Below, piece by piece: positions 51,872 through 63,200 of a DNA stretch of 64,000 nt. The notes under the pieces are model-generated. The model saw only the letters and a program-made list of their open reading frames with translations. It was not told the origin of the DNA and did not search any database. The translations under genes were made by a program, and so were the position numbers. Location: NCBI GenBank assembly GCA_037833965.1, contig AP031356.1, forward strand, positions 12,980,501 to 13,044,500, written 5' to 3'. Source of the stretch: Marchantia polymorpha subsp. ruderalis (taxonomy: Eukaryota; Streptophyta; Marchantiopsida; Marchantiales; Marchantiaceae). Position 1 is the stretch's first letter; each line of letters opens with the position of its first letter.

Positions 51872-53470
51872 TTATTGACGTGAAAATTTCCTGGGTGGGT
51901 CAAAGACATATCGAGAAACACCTCCTGTACGACCTTCATCGTCACCGGACTCTCGGGATTCTAGCTGATCGGCATTTAAAGTCTCCAAAACGTTAGAATC
52001 TGCTCTACTACTCCTGCGCACGTCAAAATCGTATTGTACACTATCTGCTATCCTCCTATCCTCTACAGTTGAGGCTGTCCTCTCAAGGTGAGGCTGCTCA
52101 TTGCCTACATTCTCTACCGTCTCAAGTCTTCCTTGGCCTTTTCCGGACGTGTTTGATGCATCCGGTCCGGTCTTCGGACTGCGCATCTTTGTCTGGCCAT
52201 CTAAAACTTCAAACCTTCCGGCGTCATCCAACTCAGTATGAAGTTCCGCTGGATCCTTCAGCTCTCCGGGTACACTTTCGTCTTCAGACACATCTATCAT
52301 CTCGACTAGAACGTCGGCATAAGGAGGCGAATCATCCTTAGCCGATCGCTCTCCCACGTTGTGGACATCCGTGAACCGTCTCCTTCCATCATGTGCGTGA
52401 GCATCAGTTGACAGTCGAGAAGGGGATCGTGATTGTGATCGTGATCGTCTACGATCTGCTGAAGCAGAGCTCCGTCGACCATCACCTCGCGTGTCTTCAT
52501 ACAGCACGTTGTAGTGCCGTTTCTTGTCTTCCTTGCTGAACGGGACGTTTCCAAGCATCGCCGGCTGCGATTTCGATCCCCAGCATGCAGCTAACGACCT
52601 CCAGACTCCTGATGCTGGAGCCGGAGTCGGACTAGGTTTCCTCCGAGGGGTAGCAAGTTCAGCCGGTTCCAAGCTTTGCACCTTCACTCTGCGCTTCTTG
52701 TTTGGTACCTTCGGGGCTTTACCTTTGCCCTTCGTAGATTCGGTTTCTTGAGGCGATTTCTTTTCGATTTCTATCTCCGGCGGAGACAATACTGCTTTAT
52801 TCGTATCGGCAGTCGAAGTGGACGCGGTTTCTGCGCGGAGAGCTGGAGCTGGTGCAGGGGGTCCAACTGAAATGGAAGGATTATCGGTTTGTAACGCATT
52901 GGTGGACGGTACAGCAGGAGGAACTTGGGAAGTGGAAGGAATATCAGAGGGTAGTGCTGGAGCAACTTGTCCTTGGGAAGTGGAAGGAATATCAGAGGGT
53001 AAAGCTGGAGCAACTTGTCCTTTCGAAGTTGAAGGATAGTCAGTAGGTAAAGTTGGAGGGAATTGCTCTTGGAGCTTTTCTTCCCGACTTCCGCTTTCCT
53101 CATAGTCCAGGACTGTAACCACCCGTCGAGCAGCTCCGAACGGAATCAGATGATGCTCCAGCTGCTCTCTCTCGGCCGAGCTACTACGAGGTCGCTTCAT
53201 TGCTTCCATCTTCTGCTTACCATGCCTTCTGGCAATGGTTCGTCGTCTCTTTGCGCCCGGTCGATGAGGTGTTTGATAAACAGGCGAAGGTCTGCTCCAG
53301 GGGGCTTTCATGGGACATATCGATCTCACCGGAGCGATATCTTCGGGCTCTCCAGGAGAGGTAGTTGAAAAACACCGAACTGCAGGTTCTATACCCATTT
53401 CCTCGTCATGTGGTATGTGCTGTTTAGATCGCTGTAAAATTTCAGTCTCCAGTTCACGCCTTCTTTTGTT
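51872..53470 (-). CDS. long disordered Ser/Pro/Arg-rich protein, 3' terminal exon, family unknown
   Basis: An uninterrupted 532-codon frame begins exactly at a good acceptor (CTTGGCCGTTGCAG) with no ATG at its head, so an upstream exon is expected between 53480 and the tetraspanin end at 54382. I could not place it. The first internal Met (about residue 23, MGIEPAV) is an alternative start. The protein has several basic patches (NKRRREL at the head, AKRRRTIARRHGKQK, PNKKRRVKV). There is a repeat of about 19 residues, LPSDIPSTSQGQVAPA, in two to three copies, and an RS-rich segment RRRSRSQSRSPSR. The C-terminus is acidic and ends DPPRKFSRQ. Two or more nuclear localisation-like patches suggest a nuclear, possibly RNA-related protein. 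No catalytic domain is visible. The length of the frame against stops in the other frames argues that it is real. Confidence 0.6.
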   Translation of the reverse strand, partial: NKRRRELETEILQRSKQHIPHDEEMGIEPAVRCFSTTSPGEPEDIAPVRSICPMKAPWSRPSPVYQTPHRPGAKRRRTIARRHGKQKMEAMKRPRSSSAEREQLEHHLIPFGAARRVVTVLDYEESGSREEKLQEQFPPTLPTDYPSTSKGQVAPALPSDIPSTSQGQVAPALPSDIPSTSQVPPAVPSTNALQTDNPSISVGPPAPAPALRAETASTSTADTNKAVLSPPEIEIEKKSPQETESTKGKGKAPKVPNKKRRVKVQSLEPAELATPRRKPSPTPAPASGVWRSLAACWGSKSQPAMLGNVPFSKEDKKRHYNVLYEDTRGDGRRSSASADRRRSRSQSRSPSRLSTDAHAHDGRRRFTDVHNVGERSAKDDSPPYADVLVEMIDVSEDESVPGELKDPAELHTELDDAGRFEVLDGQTKMRSPKTGPDASNTSGKGQGRLETVENVGNEQPHLERTASTVEDRRIADSVQYDFDVRRSSRADSNVLETLNADQLESRESGDDEGRTGGVSRYVFDPPRKFSRQ

Positions 53471-54381
53471 CTGCAACGGCCAAGAGACAGGTTGAGATTT
53501 GCTGGTTTATCTCTGAATCTTATTGATGATGGTCGAACGTCGTGAGAATCGACTTAAAGTAATGTGGCCTTTTCACCATATGGTCAGATACAGACGAGTG
53601 AAATAGACTAATTAAGAGGCTGAATAGATAGTCACTAAAATGTTTAGTCGGAGTGAAAGGAGAAGCGATGCTATGTAATTACTCAAGCATCAACTGGCAG
53701 TTTACTTCACTCAACAGAGTAAAGTAGACTAAACACCTTCATTAGTCTGTCAAAGGTAACTTTTAGTGAACATTCATTAGTGAACTTTTTAGCAGACCTA
53801 TTCTGGAAAGTTCATAAGGTGATCAACTCTTTAAGATGGCAACGGCCTTGGAACCTAGATGACCGACCATGTAGGAAAGATCGAGTCCTATAATAAATCA
53901 CATGGGACGCCGATGAGTTATAAACAACTTTCGATGCAAACTTCTATCGTGCTCGGTGATCATTCGTGAAGGTTGTGCAAAAGCAGCTGGTGAGGTTCAT
54001 CAATACGCTTTGTGCATCGTGAAAGCCTTTAGTAACGTGAGTGATTCCGTAACCTTGCTTCCTACAACGCCAGCCAAGTTAATGTTTTAGATACTAAGCA
54101 GCATTATATTTGTTTACTACATTTTATTTCATTTTGTTCTATTTGTTAGCTACATTCCTCATTACGTGGATGATCTTATCTTTTCACTGCATTCCACTAC
54201 CGGTTTACTTCACTGAACCAGTTCACGTATATACTGTAGTCGCTGACTTCAGTTGTGACACGCACCACCCTGCTATGAGACGAGATTTAAAGAACTGTAA
54301 AGGAAAAAGTACACTCTGTAGAAACAATCTCATAAGAATATGCACAACTTCTCAGAAGGTAAGAGAAAAGGAGCGCACGAG
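53471..54381. other. gap between disordered-protein exon and tetraspanin stop
   Basis: This should hold the first exon and promoter of the disordered-protein gene and the 3' end of the tetraspanin. No coding exon could be chosen with confidence. GTTTAGTC/GACTAAAC-type inverted motifs occur at about 53640 and 53730. Confidence 0.4.
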
Positions 54382-57300
54382 TCACACTTTGGAGTACTGA
54401 GCTCGTGATGCGTTGCGTCGTGCACAGCAGCCGACTGTGTATAACGCGACCTGCCAAAGAGATGCAAGAAGGAAGAGTTAAGGTCTCCATGATTTCTCCA
54501 AACATCTTCGTCAGGGCATAATCACAAGTGTGAAACTGGTTTCTACAGCGGACGTAATGAGCGACTGCGGAGTTTATACACACTGTTTATCTCTTGATGT
54601 GATTCAAGACTACTCCCGAATGCCCCGAAATTAGCCCATAGGACAAACCTCATGCAGCGGCTCAAAACGCCCTAAGTATGAGAGATAAAGCTTGAACATC
54701 TGGGTAAGTGCCCAGTAAGTAAGGAGGAAAGAGGTAAACGTGTTGGAGACTCACAAGAAATAAGAGAACGGCAATGTTGATTATTGCAACCAGGCGCCAA
54801 TCCTTTTTGATAAATTGCGCGACCCCAGCCCTGAACACAAGACTCCTGGTCAGTGGATAAGCTCCTCTTGACAATGCATATGCTGACCATAGGTATCTAG
54901 ACATTCCTTTTCGAACTATGTGAGAGCACGGTTTTCGGCTGATATGTTTTCCCAGTTTCAGCATTAGCACAAAGGGCTGGACCTGGCACCAGATGTACTC
55001 TAGCCTTTGATCGCGCTAATCTAAGTCGACAATGCCTGCTAGTGACACCGTCTCATCCACTTGCTAGGATGTAAAATGTTCTGGTAAGTGATATCTTCTC
55101 TAGCAACTTTATACACTTGTGGGAGAGAACAGACATGCACACAACTTACTTGCAGGAATCACACTCGAAGCACATAGTATCTGGATCGTTCTGATAAATA
55201 ACGCAGTCTGGATCATCGTAGTGTTTAATCGGAGATGGAGCAGCGTCATGTTGAACGAGTGTTGAAGAAACGTTTATGGTTTTAACCCTCCGGACTTTCA
55301 GTTGAGCTCGTGGAGGTTGTCTGGAACCGGAGACAGCCGCGAATTTGACGACTGGAGCAGCAGGGGTGGCACCAGCTGGAGGTGGTTCATCAGGTGGGGT
55401 CGAATCAGGAGGAGGAGGAGGTTCATCTGGTGGAGTGGAACCAGCGGGAGGAGGAGGTTCATCAGGAGTGGCACCGGCAGGAGGAGGTGGTTCATCTGGT
55501 GTGGCACCGGCGGGAGGAGGAGGTTCATCTGGTGTAGCACCGGCGGGAGGAGGTGGTTCATCTGGTGTGGCACCGGCGGGAGGAGGAGGTTCATCTGGAG
55601 TGGCACCTGCGGGAGGAGGAGGTTCATCTGGTGTAGCACCGGCGGGAGGGGGAGGTTCATCTGGTGTGGCACCGGCGGGAGGAGGAGGTTCATCTGGTGT
55701 AGCACCGGCAGGAGGAGGAGGTTCATCTGGTGGAGTGGAACCAGCGGGAGGAGGAGGTTCATCTGGAGTGGAACCAGCGGGAGGAGGAGGTTCATCTGGA
55801 GTGGCACCGGCAGGAGGAGGTGGTTCATCTGGTGTGGCACCGGCGGGAGGAGGAGGTTCATCTGGTGTGGCACCGGCGGGAGGAGGAGGTTCATCTGGTG
55901 TAGCACCGGGAGGAGGAGGTTCATCTGGAGTGGCACCGGCGGGAGGAGGAGGTTCATCTGGTGTGGCACCGGCGGGAGGAGGAGGTTCATCTGGTGTAGC
56001 ACCGGGAGGCGGAGGTTCATCTTGTGGAGTGGTACCCCAGGGAGCTAGTGGAGTGAAAACGGTGGGAGTAACTCCATAGGGAGGTGTTGGTTGAACGGGA
56101 TTGAAACCCAGAAAGGAACTTGTGTTACCGGAAATTCCGGTAACATTCGATTTGCCTATAGAGACCGACGACGAATTGGTTTGCACATATCTGCTTGATA
56201 AGTCGTAATACGTTGCGTTTATCATGGGGAATTTGCACCTGCAAGTAAAGACATTGCAAATAATCTTGTCACCTTAGCCGTAGTTTCCACCCAGTGGATC
56301 ATTTCCTCAGTGTATCCCACTTCCCGCAATGCTACTTAACAGCACCCAATCTGATCTTCCAACTCTGACTACACAACCATTATATGGTACTTACTCCGAA
56401 GGTGGACGGCAACAGCCCGATTGGATAGAGTTCAATTGTCCACTTTTAAGATCAGCTACTGACTGAGAAATCACGGCACAAAAGATTTCAACATCAGCTT
56501 CTGTTATGCAAACATGAGATATAAAGAGACATGCATAAAATTTCATTTCATATGCAAATCTTTTGACAAGTAGTACGCAACTCACACTATATGTCCTGCC
56601 TATTTCTGCGCAATAGTCGGGATTCAACAAGCAAGCTCGCAGATGTTTCCAAATTTGATGATTATTGAACTGCAGAAAATTTTAGAAGTTAGTCCTTGTT
56701 AGACGTGGAATCTTGATCGACTATATGAATCATATTCACTATAAGGAGTGCAATAAGCTTTGCTGAGGGGTAACAAGCTGATTATACCTGGTAATAAAAG
56801 AAGGCGACTGACCACACCTAGCACATAGAATTCGACTTGAATCACTAGTACTAAAACAAAGAAGACGGCAATACTTACAAGTTTCCGGATGTATCCAGAA
56901 TAGTCAGCAAGTCTGTATTCCTCAAAACTGTTTGTCGAACACCAAGAGTTTAAAAATTCAGTTGTTACCCAATCATTTGATTGATGCAAAATGCCATTTT
57001 AATGTGAATGTTGCTGGGGTATTGAAGCAATTAAAAAGCCAAAAAAGTGAACCCACCCTTGCCCGCTTATAGCACGGCCAGCTCCCTCGTTGGTAATAAC
57101 AAAACTGCACACGGAAGTCAAATTTCGTACTGAATCAGTTTCAGCATCTTAAAGACGCCGTGGCTTCGTTAGCTAATGAAGACGTCAATCATTTGACGAA
57201 TATCGTCAATTTCAGCTCCTGCCCATGAAGGCTACAAGCTGTTAGGAGCAGGTTTGAAGACGAAAGGAGATCTATATATAGAGATAAGGATCTTACGCAA

Positions 57301-58744
57301 ATGCTGTGAAAAGAGCAAGACCTGCAAGAAGAAAGAACATAATAACCAAGTACTGTGAGGAGCAAGTTAAGGATGACATTGAAGAGTCAGGATAGAATTG
57401 ACCTCTTCTCAGAACTATTCGAACGTTATTTCAGAGCCGTTCGAGTGTTTTTCTCCAGGAGCTAGCATGCTTCTATAGAAGTTCGAAATTAACTACTTTA
57501 AATGTTGCTTTGCTTATTTCATGACCAATCCCTCAATGTCCTCTTCGGGATGCAGTACATGAAGTTGGAACCCATCCAACAGTATTGATTGTTAGTATTC
57601 TCATAGAGAAGAGACATGCTTTCGTCAATTAATTTACCGTCCTCTATGCTATTACGGCAATCGACTAGAACGAGAAACGTTTTGAAGTCCAAATTGTTAC
57701 ATCAAACATGCTATATGGAGGATACGATCCATAAGAGCCAGGCGATATCCTTCCAAGATCCCACAAAACCCAACAAAGATCTGCATCGAACGAGAAAATT
57801 CAGTTAATCCATAGCCTTTTCCAATTATCATAAGTTGATCTAACAAGGTTCTTCCAGAAACCACTCGATCAATCTCTTCAAAAGGTTCAGCGCCGCCTCG
57901 CAAGTCGTGCAAGTCTCTAGATGACTTATACAGCTTTCAAAGAATTCTTTGAGCCATTGAGATAAGCCAACGAGTCCACGGGTCATATCTGATAATGAGG
58001 AACTGTGTGACTAATACAGCATACACACACTCTTACGCTGTTTGTAGCTGATAGGAACTACTATTATATCTCCTAGCACACTCAAAGGCAGAAAATCACT
58101 AGATTTGCAAGGTACTATTGTAGTAAAAGGAAGGTTACCATGAACAACTCTCTCCGGATTTTTTGCAGATAGTATTCTTGTTCACAAGGAATAGAAGCCC
58201 CGATACAAAAACAGGGAAGCTACAGATAAAAGAGAACCACCATTGCTGAAGTATAAACTGAGCAGTGAATGGAAGAGAAACATGCAGACGCTAGAATCAT
58301 TGCCGCAGTTTAAAAACAGCTGGAGTAAGTTAACGTGCCTGTGCAAAGCGCCGAACATATCTAAAAATTGAAACATTATTGTTTGTTTTAACTGTTAATG
58401 ACAGTGATCAAATGGGAGAAGTCTCACATCAGAAAAACAAAAATTCCTACTATGATGACCGGCGCGGTCAGAAATTCGTCGCAGTCTCCATGCTTTGTGG
58501 AGAGCCATATGCCCAATCCAAGAACACAGAAGGAAACACCCTGACACACGAAGCATGCATGTTAAAAAGCTTGGTAGATGGTTTAGCTCTAACCTGGACT
58601 TAAAACAGTTAAGGTAGCAAAATTGTGTCACGAGATACTTCTAATACGGTGTACAAATCGAAGGGTTTCTTTCTCTGTTGTGAAACCTACCAGTGTGAGA
58701 AAGTTAACCCACTTGATGATAAAGGAGCTGACACCATAACCCAT
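54382..58744 (-). CDS. TET10-type tetraspanin with a proline-rich repeat insert in the large extracellular loop, 11 exons
   Basis: Exons: 58744-58691, 58540-58428, 57780-57726, 57352-57297, 57104-57057, 56927-56879, 56669-56586, 56462-56395, 56238-55150, 54830-54755, 54450-54382. All are GT-AG and in phase, giving 586 aa; plant tetraspanins are usually about 270-285. TM1 is near 8-32, TM2 45-63, TM3 70-97 and TM4 about 552-574, with tail GCCARRNA. The plant loop signature GCCRPPSEC is at 169-177, followed by NATYYDLS. Further cysteines are at 521, 532, 535 and 538 (MCFECDSCK), so the disulfide framework is kept. The extra mass is one exon: residues 249-468 are about 20 copies of DEPPPPAGATP, flanked by Ser/Thr/Pro-rich linkers with five N-glycosylation sites (183, 197, 207, 214, 498). 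Tetraspanins organise plasma-membrane microdomains. Contiguous prolines in the secretory path may be hydroxylated and arabinosylated, giving a rod-like, wall-facing domain (inference). The family match is to Arabidopsis TET10. Confidence 0.93.
55362..56021 (-). repeat. 33-bp coding minisatellite in the tetraspanin gene
   Basis: About 20 tandem units, mostly 33 bases (30 or 36 in a few), encode DEPPPPAGATP with variants GATP, GSTP, GSTPP and PPDSTPP. All length changes are multiples of three. Units near the 3' end of the array are the most diverged. The array lies wholly inside exon 9. Several other frames across it are open by virtue of the repeat and are not separate genes. Confidence 0.97.
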
Positions 58745-58759
58745 ATCTAGCGCCTGAAA

Positions 58760-59370
58760 ACCAGGGCCACCTGAAATTTCACCGGACGGGAGCCTGAAAT
58801 CCAGAGAGGCATGATCTTCAGTTGGCACGCGTGACCCAGCTTGAACGTGCTAAAGAACAGTCCTGCATGTCAATTGAAATCACAATATTTCACGAAGGCT
58901 GCGAGCTCAGAAGTTCTGCAAATTGAGAGCTAGTACAGTACTGCTTGGATTCATGTTATCAAGAGATAGCTCTTTTTTTTACGCAGATTGCGAACTCTTT
59001 TCTTTGTCCAAACACCTGAGTCACTAAGCCTCTCAGCTGGTGACTTCATTCGTCGTAATGGGACGACACTAGGGGCGAAACAGCTTGAAGTAGAACTGAG
59101 TAGGCGTCCAACGTGAGACCTCTATGGTTGCAAAAGAAACGCATTCTGAATGCTTTGCTAGAGATAGGAAATTATTGGCAATAAGTTGACTCGTTGTGGC
59201 CAGTGGATACCAATGGGCGCTTCGTAGAAGTCTTCAGCACTTCTTTTTCGGAGAACATCACAGAGAAGGTATTGTTCCGCAAGAAACTTGGAGTGCGTTC
59301 ATGCTTGAGACTGTACTAAGGAAATGACCGGCAAGGTTCAACTCGTCGGAAGAGCACATTCTCTGAGCTT
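58760..59370. other. upstream flank of the tetraspanin gene
   Basis: No exon is recognised. It is probably leader intron or promoter of the minus-strand tetraspanin. Confidence 0.4.
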
Positions 59371-59379
59371 CTTCTGAAG

Positions 59380-60260
59380 TGAAAACGGCAAAAAACTTCG
59401 GTTCACGAGATGTAGTGAGCCGCGATACATCCAAACAGTTTAAGGGCTATTCTACTCTCATGCCCTTAGGCGTGCGAGTTCTGTGGTGTGCAGACGAACG
59501 TCACAATTGCATTCACGAACGAATGTTCATCTCTTCCGCCACGAGGAAAGTGCAGATGAAAACACACGCGATTCCTCCGGACCATTCAGTGGTCACGAGA
59601 ATGGCCCTCTCATGGACAAGGTTTCGACCACGCCACCAATTCGACCACGAACAGCTCACGACCCGCACGGCCCGTCTAAGGCCGAATGTGAAGAAGCTCC
59701 ATGAGGAGATCAGAAATTCTATGCACGGGCATTGCCGACGAGACTAACAAAGAAAGAAGAATCCTCGTTCGGGCGCCAAATCGGAACACGGAAGGACCTC
59801 GATCGAGCTCACACGAATGTTTCTTTGTAACGGATCTTCCTTCTTGCCCGCCATTAGCTACAGCATCCGAACTCATCATGCGATTCTTTGACACCAGTAA
59901 TCTCACTGTCCACACAAGGCCAGATCACTCGATCGTCAACGTGAGACCAATGCTTCGGATTGAGACGGAACGAGACCTTCTGTTACAAAAGGTCGACCCG
60001 CACTTCCGAGCAGGAGGTTCGAGATCTCCATCGATCAGCCGCTGGGATATCAAATCAAACTGCGACCGGGCCGATGTTCTTCCCGTCCAATCGGAGCTCT
60101 ATCTCGCCAGCCCCGATCTCTGCTCTTCCGGTCTCGTCTGCTCTCCGCTCCGCTCCTCTCCTCTCCTTCCGTCGCCGCGCCCCTTGCCACTAATTCAAAC
60201 CCTGCCCACGTGGCCGCGTCTTCGGACCAGGCAACTGTCCGCTCCTTGACCTTCACCGCC
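59380..60260. promoter_or_regulatory. GC-rich island, probable promoter or first untranslated exon
   Basis: A GC-rich block is open in several frames without domains. Around 60110-60180 the plus strand is a CT-rich run (CTCCGCTCCGCTCCTCTCC), like a plant leader. It could be the promoter and leader of the tetraspanin (then with a leader intron of about 1 kb), or the start of an unseen plus-strand transcript. Confidence 0.4.
60206..60213. promoter_or_regulatory. G-box
   Basis: The palindrome CCACGTGG contains the core CACGTG bound by plant bZIP and bHLH factors. It lies at the edge of the GC-rich island beside the CT-rich tract, which is a typical promoter position. Confidence 0.45.
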
Positions 60261-60269
60261 TACAGGCGG

Positions 60270-63200
60270 TGACCTCCTACACCTCCGGCCTCCCCCGGAG
60301 CGAAACGACGAAGATATGCATATCCGCAAGAGCAGCATTCGGGCGAAGCTCCATGCGAGATCCGAACCCAGGGACTGAAAAAAGTGCCTGCATTTGTCGT
60401 CCGGACGTTGTGCATGCACTCGTGGAAAGGACTCTTCGGTCTTGATTTGTTACCGGTACGATGCAGTCGTCGTACTGCAGCGGATCTGGGTCTGCGAATC
60501 CTGTGCATTCTTGAGGCGGCGTGCCCATAAATGGTCGGTTATGATGTCTACGACTTGAAGTACGTACTGCGTGAAACATGATCGGTGCACGGCCGGAGCA
60601 GAAGAAGAATCGAGCGTTTCGTGGCCTGTGTGTCTGTTGAGGATCTTTGCCGAATGTTACTGTGAGAATGCGAGTGGTGAGTTCTGGGCACTCGAAAAGT
60701 AGTATCCATCCGTTTGGCAACGATTTGTGCGAGGAGGTCCGAGGAGAACTAGACTCTCACGGTTACTCACAATCACGACGCTTTGATGCGGTGAACATGT
60801 TCGAGACATGGCTCATGACGGAACATGAATATCCTTTCCTTGCACGTTTAAACGATGGCACTTGATTTTCAATCCAGTTCCGGTTGATGTTCAGATGACC
60901 CTTCCTTCCTTCCCTTTCCTGGTGTGAGAGAGACTTGTGTGTCCAGAGGTCATATCAGCTGGGGGAACAATTTCAGCGTAACCAGGTGCAATTTACAAAC
61001 CGCTGACTGGCCCTGGGTTGCTATGGTCTGATTCATAACATCTTCATTCCGGATCTTTTCTGTTCCTCTGGGCTTGTGCACAGTGTCACCTGCGCTACTC
61101 GGAGCCAAATAGGTCGAGTCTGGAATGACACATTCAACTCATTTTTTCGATGGCGAGGCCGGCTGAGGACACACAAGGGTACTTTGTTGAAGTAGGAGGC
61201 GTGGACTCGTATATTCTCATCGTATGTGTACCGATTCAGCGTTTAAAACGATATGAATGTCTCAATTCTCTGTAACTCAGCCGTGATCAGTCCTTTTCGT
61301 GGAATGAATGTTTCAGTAGCGTGTGATTCCGATATCTCGAATCGCCCCGTCATCAACTACACCCTGAAGAAGAAGCTCTATGGAGGGCGACTATCTAACA
61401 TTTACCTGACAGGTGAATCGATACCTCAGGATGATCATCTCGTGATCTAAAATTGCCGAGGTGTGATGTCAAAACCGATCAACACAATCACGAAGCTCAG
61501 ACTGCTCCAGAACCCGTTCAATTTTCTGGAAACTGTGATGTTCATGATCAGCCATATGAGTTCATGGTATACTAGACATTGTCAAGTGGAATATATGTGA
61601 CGGAACTACAAAGGTCACTCTAAGCACTTGCACGACAGCAAGTAGGGAAGGTTTTGCTGCTTAGGTTTGGATTGATAAACGTGACTAGTTACTGGTCTGC
61701 TTGCCATGTGTTCTCCATGCGTGATATTTATCTCGTATATCCCATTGACCTTAAGATTATGTTTGCCACTGCCTTTTGCTTCCTGCAATGTACGCATAGG
61801 GTGCTCATACCGGAATGAACCTCTACAAGTTTATTCTACTAGTCTGAGTGGCTAGATGATGATTATATACAAATAACGAAGCACTATGCGTGCTAGTTCC
61901 GACTTGTGTGTAAGACATGGTATCCAAGCATTTCGCTGTATGTTCTTCGATGTAGTTTGTAGGTTAAATGTGGAGTTGCTAGTGAGTGGTTAGTTTATTT
62001 ATGGAGTTAGCAATCATGTCAAGTTAAAGGATATGCCTTATAATCTAGTAGCAAGCTAAAAGTTTCCAGTAACTTCATCCTATGGAGCTTTCCGATCAGT
62101 AACAGCTTGCTAGAAAAGTATGCGTGGGATGACGTGAGGGGTGAAGAAATCAAGCCCAAAGTTGGTGATACTCATATGCTAATCGATTATGAGAAGAAGG
62201 CCACAAAAGAGTTTCTACTTCAGTCTGAATAAACCGAGGTGACTCATCAACTGATGGGGTTGAAGACAATGAAGACATTTTAAACAAGAGGTTCAATACC
62301 CATAGCATTCAAATGAAGTTTGTGCTGTTCACTTCAATCTTCACTTCACTAACATTGTTTGATTCAAGACTTAGTGATTCATATGTCTTGCATGTTGATG
62401 TAAAATATTGATAAACCACATTGTTTGTACCGTGTGCTGCGTGATTAGAACAAACATGCAGCACACATGACACAAACATCGAAGATATGTGGTTTATCAG
62501 TATTCTACATCAACATGCAAGACATATGAAATCACTCAGTCTTGAATTACGTGAGATCAATAACGAGAGTCTACAAACTATTAGTCAGCTCAGTATACAT
62601 AACCATGAAGCTATCAGGTAACTAATATAACCTGCATAATCTAAAAATGTTAATAAATGACAAGACAAAATTAAACAACCTCAAAAAATTTAGAACTTCA
62701 CACGGTGGTTAGTTTAAATTTGTAATCTAAAATACCCAATTAGATTTGAGGGGTTTGGAGTCTTAATAAAACATAACTCGGAGTTTGGTCCTATAGACTG
62801 CAAGCTAGATCCAAGACTCACCGTTGTCTTGATATGATTGTCGATGTTCACGTGTTATTCACAAACGTAACTATATTGTTCATAATTACGTGGTCATGAT
62901 ATCGTTGAAGAAGAGAACCTTTTGCTAGCATAATGAACTCGAATATAAATGTGTTGTACTTGATTTAGTGGACGTTGAGTCTGAATACAAATCAGTGGAA
63001 GACAAAATTGGGATCTTTACGTTTTCTTTATTGAGGAATTTAGATTGGTTGGAGAGGTACATATCAACAATATTCATTAGATCAAATTTGTACATGATCT
63101 TGTCTCAGCAGTTTTCTTGCCTTTTTCTTCAGATACAGGCTTCTTTGATAATCTTATTCTGTTTATGTTGTGGAACATTCAGCTCAAATTCCAAGGCCTT

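Noticed and set aside
51872-54450. Fusion of the tetraspanin C-terminus to the disordered 532-codon frame
   Set aside because: The last tetraspanin exon reads VALYTVGCCARRNASRAQ and reaches its own stop at 54382, a normal tail for the family.
55362-56021. CRISPR-like or other short-repeat array
   Set aside because: Units are contiguous and coding, with no spacers, in a eukaryotic gene.
55302-56079. Plus-strand and second-frame ORFs of 240-248 codons across the proline repeat (Gly/Ser-, Arg- or Leu-rich)
   Set aside because: They are frame echoes of the 33-bp repeat. The minus-strand frame joins ten other exons into a full tetraspanin, while these have no exons, domains or starts.
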